Under the pieces are notes generated by a model. The model was not told the DNA's origin and made no database searches. It was given only the letters and a program-made list of their open reading frames with translations. Made by a program: the position numbers and the translations under genes. This document shows positions 40,558 to 43,954 of a stretch of DNA of 43,954 bases, in pieces; the first letter of the stretch is position 1, and every line of letters starts with the position of its first letter. The DNA is from a virus: IMG/VR virus record IMGVR_UViG_3300030020_000047, positions 1 through 43,954 of that record; one strand, 5' to 3'.

Positions 40558-40809
40558 TTAGTATTTAAGTCGTTGCGCGAGCGCGTAGGCTAAACATTCT
40601 TGATGGTACCCGCTGCCGCTGGCAGCACGCTCCATGACGAAGGCAACAGCGTCCTCGTCAGTCGCGAACGGCCTTTTCGCGTCGCGGTCTTTCTTGTTGC
40701 CGTAATACTTCTTGATGACGACCCGTTCGTCGCCAGCGAATCGTGGGCGCGTGCTGAACTTCCACCCTTCAGCACGCCCGCGAGTATCGTTAGGATAGAG
40801 CACGCTCAT
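40558..40809 (-). CDS. small protein, YHQxCLAY family copy A, 83 aa
   Basis: The start at 40809 is given by an ATGA overlap with the previous stop. The protein has GWKFSTRPR near residue 13, PFATDEDAVAFVMERAASG (about 48-66) and GYHQECLAYALAQRLKY at the end. The neighbour at 40806-41039 shares the same pattern (GWSF, PFATD, YHQ, CLAY), so the two are tandem duplicates. Last gene of the leftward operon, followed by a terminator. No known function; a basic middle part (IKKYYGNKKDRDAKR) might contact nucleic acid. Confidence 0.7.
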   Translation of the reverse strand: MSVLYPNDTRGRAEGWKFSTRPRFAGDERVVIKKYYGNKKDRDAKRPFATDEDAVAFVMERAASGSGYHQECLAYALAQRLKY

Positions 40810-41039
40810 TTTGTCATCCTCTCCTGCATGATGTACGCGAGACACACCTGATGATACTCGCTGCCCTCGGCGGCACGCTTGACGACGAAGTCGCGGGCTT
40901 CTTGATCGGTGGCGAACGGCGTGTCGCTCGCATACCCTATGATCCTGTTCGGATGCAGGCGGCTACGCCGACCAATCGGTGACTGGAGGAACGACCAGCC
41001 TTCACTGAATCGTGTTTCATGGTCTTCGAACGGGTTCAT
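40806..41039 (-). CDS. small protein, YHQxCLAY family copy B, 77 aa
   Basis: The start at 41039 (MNPFEDHETRFSEGWSFLQS) overlaps the previous stop as ATGA and has GGGGA upstream. It shares with copy A a GW-x-F motif, PFATDQEARDFVVKRAAEG and EYHQVCLAYIMQE. A basic stretch (GRRSRLHPNR) lies in between. It probably has the same fold with a diverged linker. Function unknown. Confidence 0.7.
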   Translation of the reverse strand: MNPFEDHETRFSEGWSFLQSPIGRRSRLHPNRIIGYASDTPFATDQEARDFVVKRAAEGSEYHQVCLAYIMQERMTK

Positions 41040-41230
41040 AAAATCCCCAGTTCCCTTTCCTTGGCCCGATTTCGGCGAAGCAGAGGTGCCCACGCAATGA
41101 AGCTGCCGTCGTCCACCCACACGCCCGTGACCTGAACCTTGCCCTTAGTGAGCAGGGTTAGCTTCACACCGCGTGGTGGCTTGTCGGTGTAATTGAACCC
41201 GGTCGGTTCGGCTGCGAGGTGGTCGATCAT
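41036..41230 (-). CDS. hypothetical small beta protein, 64 aa
   Basis: The ATG at 41230 overlaps the preceding stop as ATGA; no other start fits the operon. The protein starts MIDHLAAEPTGFNYTDKPP, then strands RGVKLTLLTKGKVQVTG and VWVDDGSFIAWAPLLR, and a basic end RNRAKERELGIL. It reads as a compact small beta-barrel-like fold, perhaps OB- or SH3-like. No family is recognised with certainty. Confidence 0.6.
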   Translation of the reverse strand: MIDHLAAEPTGFNYTDKPPRGVKLTLLTKGKVQVTGVWVDDGSFIAWAPLLRRNRAKERELGIL

Positions 41231-41373
41231 GACGCAGTCGCTTTCATCGCTGCATAGACCACTTCCTCGAAAGTCATCTTGAGGATCATGGCTCTGCAGG
41301 CAGTGCGGCAGATCAGCGGCCACTGCAGCCGGAGCTGCATATCGATTGGTTCTTCGGGGATGATTGGGTTCAT
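41227..41373 (-). CDS. small hypothetical protein, 48 aa
   Basis: This short gene fills the gap between ligase and the next gene exactly: its ATG (41373) overlaps the ligase stop as ATGA and its TGA overlaps the next start as ATGA. It begins MNPIIPEEPIDMQLRLQWPL and ends FEEVVYAAMKATAS. It has two Cys (ICRTAC) and is probably helical. The two overlaps are the main evidence that it is real. No function is known. Confidence 0.65.
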   Translation of the reverse strand: MNPIIPEEPIDMQLRLQWPLICRTACRAMILKMTFEEVVYAAMKATAS

Positions 41374-42260
41374 GACATATCCAAAGGTGAGCGAAACGAA
41401 ATGAACACAGGGTGACGGGGCGCATCCTTCACGCCGACCAGGAACGACTTGTACTTGATGGTCTTGCCTTCGTGCTCGGGCCGGTTTGCCCAGATGTGAT
41501 CGCGCATGCAGTCGTTCAAGCCGGTACCCACGTTGAACTGCACACCGGAAACGATATCCTGCACAACCAGCGCACCCAGCGTTCCTTTGCCGACCTTGCC
41601 AGCCTTGTGGCTTGATCGCTTGGAACGACCGAGTTCGTTGACCTGCTTCTCATTGGTGTTTTCGAGCTGCTCCTCGAACCCGATCACTTTGGCCTCGCTG
41701 TCGGTAAATCTTTTCACCTTCATCAGCAGGCCCTCATTGCATGTTGAGCGACCAAATTTATAGCGCCCGTGCAGTGACCGCAGGATCAGCCCCTCATACC
41801 CTTTGGTCAGACACTCAGCTTCATACTCCAGCAGTTCGGCCTCATCGTTGATCAGCCGACGTTCGTGGAGGCGCAGGTTCATGCCAATCGTAGCGGCTCC
41901 GTTGAACCGCTTGATCAGGGCATCGTGGCGGGCAATGTACGGTTCGTCAGGGTCGTTGTGCAGGTCGAACACAAAGAACGTGAAGTCGTCGGAGACCTTA
42001 TCCCGCGCCATGAAAAAGCTGGTCGCCTCCTGCATGGCGTTGGGTGAGGTCGGCGAGCCGGCAATCAGCTCACCGTCCATACCCTCGAACATGGGCTGCG
42101 ACAAGATCGCCTGGACGTGCTTGTTCGGGATCAGCTTCAGACTTCGTGACAGCAGCTTACCTTCATGTACCAGACCGCGCAGGCCGTCTAGCTTGGGGCT
42201 GGCGTAGCATGGATACTTCAGTTTCATTGGATCATGATCCACGGCGAGCATTGGTTTCAT
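41370..42260 (-). CDS. ATP-dependent DNA ligase, 296 aa
   Basis: It seals nicks in phage DNA using ATP. Nucleotidyltransferase motifs in order: motif I PKLDGLRG with the adenylated Lys23, motif III GMDGELIAG near 70, motif IV YEGLILRS near 162, and motif V LLMKVKRF near 186. The C-terminal 100 residues fit an OB-fold. It resembles the T7-type phage ligases but is shorter than T7 ligase (359 residues); it appears complete. The start at 42260 overlaps the previous stop as ATGA and has AGGA upstream; a longer reading lacks a site. A replication or repair role in the early operon. Confidence 0.9.
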   Translation of the reverse strand: MKPMLAVDHDPMKLKYPCYASPKLDGLRGLVHEGKLLSRSLKLIPNKHVQAILSQPMFEGMDGELIAGSPTSPNAMQEATSFFMARDKVSDDFTFFVFDLHNDPDEPYIARHDALIKRFNGAATIGMNLRLHERRLINDEAELLEYEAECLTKGYEGLILRSLHGRYKFGRSTCNEGLLMKVKRFTDSEAKVIGFEEQLENTNEKQVNELGRSKRSSHKAGKVGKGTLGALVVQDIVSGVQFNVGTGLNDCMRDHIWANRPEHEGKTIKYKSFLVGVKDAPRHPVFISFRSPLDMS

Positions 42261-42556
42261 TCCGTCATCCTTTTGGCTACGTGCTCGGCGATGAACGCCG
42301 ACCACTTGGTTGTGAAAAATTCATCTAGTTCTTGGAGGTAATCCCCGATTTGCGGGTCGGTTTCCTTGAGTCGGTACATCGTTTCGAACTCCTCTGCCCA
42401 TAGGACAGCCTGTTCTGCAAGACCCCTGGAACCACCAATAGTGTCCAATATGTATTCCTGCGCCTCCAGGGTCTGTTTGCTCCACGCGTACCCCATCTCA
42501 AACGAGACATCGAACAGGGTTTCTTTGGCGCGGTAGGGGTGCTCAGAACGCTTCAT
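42257..42556 (-). CDS. hypothetical acidic helical protein, 99 aa
   Basis: The start at 42556 overlaps the previous stop as ATGA. It is predicted to be all-helical, acidic, with Trp and Phe residues (SFEMGYAWSKQTLEAQ, AVLWAEEFETMYRLKE, YLQELDEFFTTKWSAF). No motif is recognised. Small acidic early proteins of phages often bind host enzymes; that is a general observation and not evidence for this one. Confidence 0.65.
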   Translation of the reverse strand: MKRSEHPYRAKETLFDVSFEMGYAWSKQTLEAQEYILDTIGGSRGLAEQAVLWAEEFETMYRLKETDPQIGDYLQELDEFFTTKWSAFIAEHVAKRMTE

Positions 42557-42771
42557 AGCGGCCCCGCACCCGCCAGCTGGCGGATACGTTCAACCGACCA
42601 GCCGGTGCGGTCGTAGACCTTCAGGATGAGGCCAGCGCCTATGTCACGATCCTTGGCGCGCATCATGCTCAACATTGACCTTGGAATGCCGAGCCATGCC
42701 GCTAGGGTAGTGTCTGTTTTGAAAGAGTTGTATTCTAGTAACTCATTGAACAGGCGGTTAGGAGTTGTCAT
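42553..42771 (-). CDS. Cro-like helix-turn-helix protein, 72 aa
   Basis: The start at 42771 (MTTPNRLFNELLEYNSFKTD) overlaps the previous stop as ATGA, with AGGAG upstream. Residues about 20-50 (TTLAAWLGIPRSMLSMMRA) fit a helix-turn-helix: a positioning helix, a turn at LGIP, a recognition helix with Arg. After it comes IGAGLILKVYDRTGWSVERI, a pattern I know from small proteobacterial phage-type regulators that start with a diverged XRE domain. It may control this operon from the iterons at 43051-43080. DNA binding is inferred from the pattern. Confidence 0.7.
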   Translation of the reverse strand: MTTPNRLFNELLEYNSFKTDTTLAAWLGIPRSMLSMMRAKDRDIGAGLILKVYDRTGWSVERIRQLAGAGPL

Positions 42772-42992
42772 TTTGTCTTGCTCCTGAACGCGAGTGCCCA
42801 TGCCTTCCGGCAGAGGTCGTTGATATTTGAAAAAGTTTTAACGTGCAGACGGGCGGCTTCGTCGGACAAAAAGATGTTGGATTTATCATTTTTCTGTATC
42901 TCGTACTCCAGCCTCCCGTCCCAGATTTCAAACACATCCCAGCCTTGGGAGCGGGCTGCGGTAGAATCCTGATTTGTCCATTCGTTGTTCAT
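42768..42992 (-). CDS. small protein, possible third YHQxCLAY-family member, 74 aa
   Basis: First gene of the leftward operon. The protein starts MNNEWTNQDSTAARSQGWDV. GW-x-V at about 17, FLSDEAARLHVKTF at about 41-54 and LCRKAWALAF near the end occur in the same order as GW-x-F, PFATD and CLAY in the two small proteins at 40558 and 40806. It may therefore be a distant paralogue. There is no clear ribosome site before the ATG; initiation could rely on the AT-rich leader. Function unknown. Confidence 0.6.
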   Translation of the reverse strand: MNNEWTNQDSTAARSQGWDVFEIWDGRLEYEIQKNDKSNIFLSDEAARLHVKTFSNINDLCRKAWALAFRSKTK

Positions 42993-43238
42993 GGTGATTT
43001 TCGTTAAAATAGATTCGTTAAGTCATTGATTTTACAGCCTCTTATTATCACGTTAGATTGCGTAAGATAGCGTTAGATTGTTAGACGCAAATGCACTAAG
43101 TATTTGATTTTGTTGCATAATGTTATTTTTAGAGCGGGTTTATACCATGAAAATGTCGGGAGGCCGGGAAGCCACGGCCTGAGCCATTGTTGGTCGCTTC
43201 GTTAAAAATTCGTTAAATAGATTCCAAAAACGAAGGTG
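42993..43238. promoter_or_regulatory. non-coding control region with iterons and direct repeats (candidate attP / operator)
   Basis: Three adjacent 10-bp units lie at 43051-43080: CGTTAGATTG, CGTAAGATAG, CGTTAGATTG. TTCGTTAAAATAGATTC (43000-43016) recurs as TTCGTTAAATAGATTC (43209-43224), differing by one A. TTCGTTA occurs twice more (43014-43020, 43198-43204). The region contains no gene, lies between the integrase 3' end and the first gene of the leftward operon, and is AT-rich. Operon promoter, repressor sites, integrase arm sites or a replication origin are all consistent; the sequence does not decide among them. Confidence 0.5.
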
Positions 43239-43954
43239 CTACTTGGCGCTAATAACTTGCCAGCCGGAACCGCGCAAATCGTCATATTCCGCCGTCATGG
43301 TAGCATTCTTATGCCCCAACATTGCCTGGGCGAACTCAGGACCATACTGATCCCGATACAATCTTTCGGACAAACTGCGTATTTCATGGAAAGAAGCAGG
43401 CGTTCGTCCAACTGTCGGCACAACCTTGGCTTTTTTATAAGCTGTACTGAACGCATGGGTGATTGCTGCTACCGAAAGCCCGTCACCGGGCTTCGCTGTC
43501 GCGTGGCGTTTCTGGTGGTGGACCATGAATTGGCTGACCGCACGGTTTCGGCACTGCTTGATCACATCGGCAATTGTCCTGTTCACAACGGCAAGACCGA
43601 TGCTGGCGTCCTGCTGCAGCCGCACTTTTCCCTGCATCTTACCAGGGACGAAGTAGATGAACCCATCACGGAAGTCGGCGAACATAGCTCCAGCGATCTC
43701 TTCCCGGCGCTGTGCAGTCAGCAGGGCCAAGTCCATCGCATCGACCAGCCACGGCTGCGCGACTTCCCTGACAGCATGATACTGCTCAAGCGATAGTCGG
43801 TCGCGCTTGACTTCGTATGCTGGCCGGTAAGTGGAATCGACGGGGTTTTTACCGTCCGCTACCTCGCCCTTGGAGATTGCCATCTTGAATACGTCGCTGA
43901 GACGGGACCGAATAAAACCAGCAGTGGCAGCACCACTTTCTAGCTCGACGGCAT
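43239..43954 (-). CDS. int: tyrosine-recombinase integrase, 5' end cut by window edge
   Basis: The leftward frame is open to the window edge with no stop (visible part about 238 residues), so the N-terminal arm-binding domain is missing. The part present begins with AVELESGAATAGFIRSRLSD of the core-binding domain. The catalytic domain shows the family set: Arg in LLTAQRREEIAG, a Lys in the GKMQGKVR hairpin, H-x-x-R in FHEIRSLSERLY, His in LGHKNATM, and the nucleophile Tyr in TAEYDD. It catalyses integration and, with an excisionase, excision. It supports a temperate phage. An internal ATG at 43883 is not the likely start. Confidence 0.92.
   Translation of the reverse strand, partial: AVELESGAATAGFIRSRLSDVFKMAISKGEVADGKNPVDSTYRPAYEVKRDRLSLEQYHAVREVAQPWLVDAMDLALLTAQRREEIAGAMFADFRDGFIYFVPGKMQGKVRLQQDASIGLAVVNRTIADVIKQCRNRAVSQFMVHHQKRHATAKPGDGLSVAAITHAFSTAYKKAKVVPTVGRTPASFHEIRSLSERLYRDQYGPEFAQAMLGHKNATMTAEYDDLRGSGWQVISAK

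Noticed and set aside
43140-43200. Short rightward frame starting at 43148 and a small GC hairpin near 43160
   Set aside because: The frame is only 11 codons with no ribosome site; the hairpin stem is 6 pairs without a T run, too weak to call a terminator.
1-43954. tRNA or rRNA genes
   Set aside because: I saw no cloverleaf-like arrangement with a TTCRANY-type T-arm followed by an acceptor stem in the non-coding regions I read; rRNA-length non-coding stretches do not exist here.

Overview
The window looks like most of the genome of a temperate, short-tailed (podovirus-type) tailed phage or prophage of a Gram-negative host. The evidence is a complete head-packaging series (small and large terminase, P22-type portal, scaffold, N4-gp56/DUF4043-type major capsid protein), no recognisable tape-measure, sheath or tail-tube gene, one giant putative ejection protein, and a tyrosine integrase cut by the right edge. 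The DNA is GC-rich by eye. Lipoprotein signals, a GH24 lysozyme and a type IV pilin-like protein fit a Gram-negative host. A betaproteobacterial host is only a guess.

Layout. Positions 1-2520 hold a leftward set of small, mostly unrecognised genes: two membrane proteins, one coiled-coil protein and several peptides of about 50-80 residues. A repeated leader hairpin precedes three of them. Positions 2521-2822 are a non-coding divergent region. Positions 2826-12813 carry the rightward head module: terS, terL, portal, scaffold, decoration-like protein, terminator, major capsid, second decoration-like protein, terminator, head-tail connectors. Positions 12838-18490 carry surface and fibre proteins, including a Gly-rich repeat protein and a 997-residue putative receptor-binding protein with a LamG-like domain. 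Positions 18487-20411 are the lysis region: lipoprotein, coiled-coil membrane protein, lysozyme, holin candidate, small lipoprotein and a 97-residue hydrophobic protein. A patatin-like phospholipase follows at 20411-21214. Positions 21334-30304 hold further tail or stabilisation genes, including a family of tandem paralogues and two long repeat proteins. Positions 30321-31611 are a probable accessory (moron) pair: a pseudopilin and a small membrane protein. Positions 31670-40311 encode two large putative internal virion proteins, one of 2109 residues with a zinc-protease HExxH motif.

After a non-coding stretch and a terminator, the rest is leftward. An eight-gene early operon (42992 down to 40558) has every one of its seven junctions formed by a 4-base ATGA overlap. 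It encodes an ATP-dependent DNA ligase, a Cro-like helix-turn-helix protein and three related small proteins. Behind it lie about 250 non-coding bases with phased 10-bp iterons and a direct repeat of TTCGTTAAA-TAGATTC, next to the 3' end of the integrase. This is a plausible attP, operator or origin region.

The rightward genes package DNA, build the capsid and short tail, lyse the host and deliver the ejection proteins. The leftward genes are early or lysogeny functions. The least expected items are the phage-borne type IV pseudopilin, the patatin-like phospholipase beside the lysis genes, the repeated covarying leader hairpins and the fully ATGA-coupled operon.
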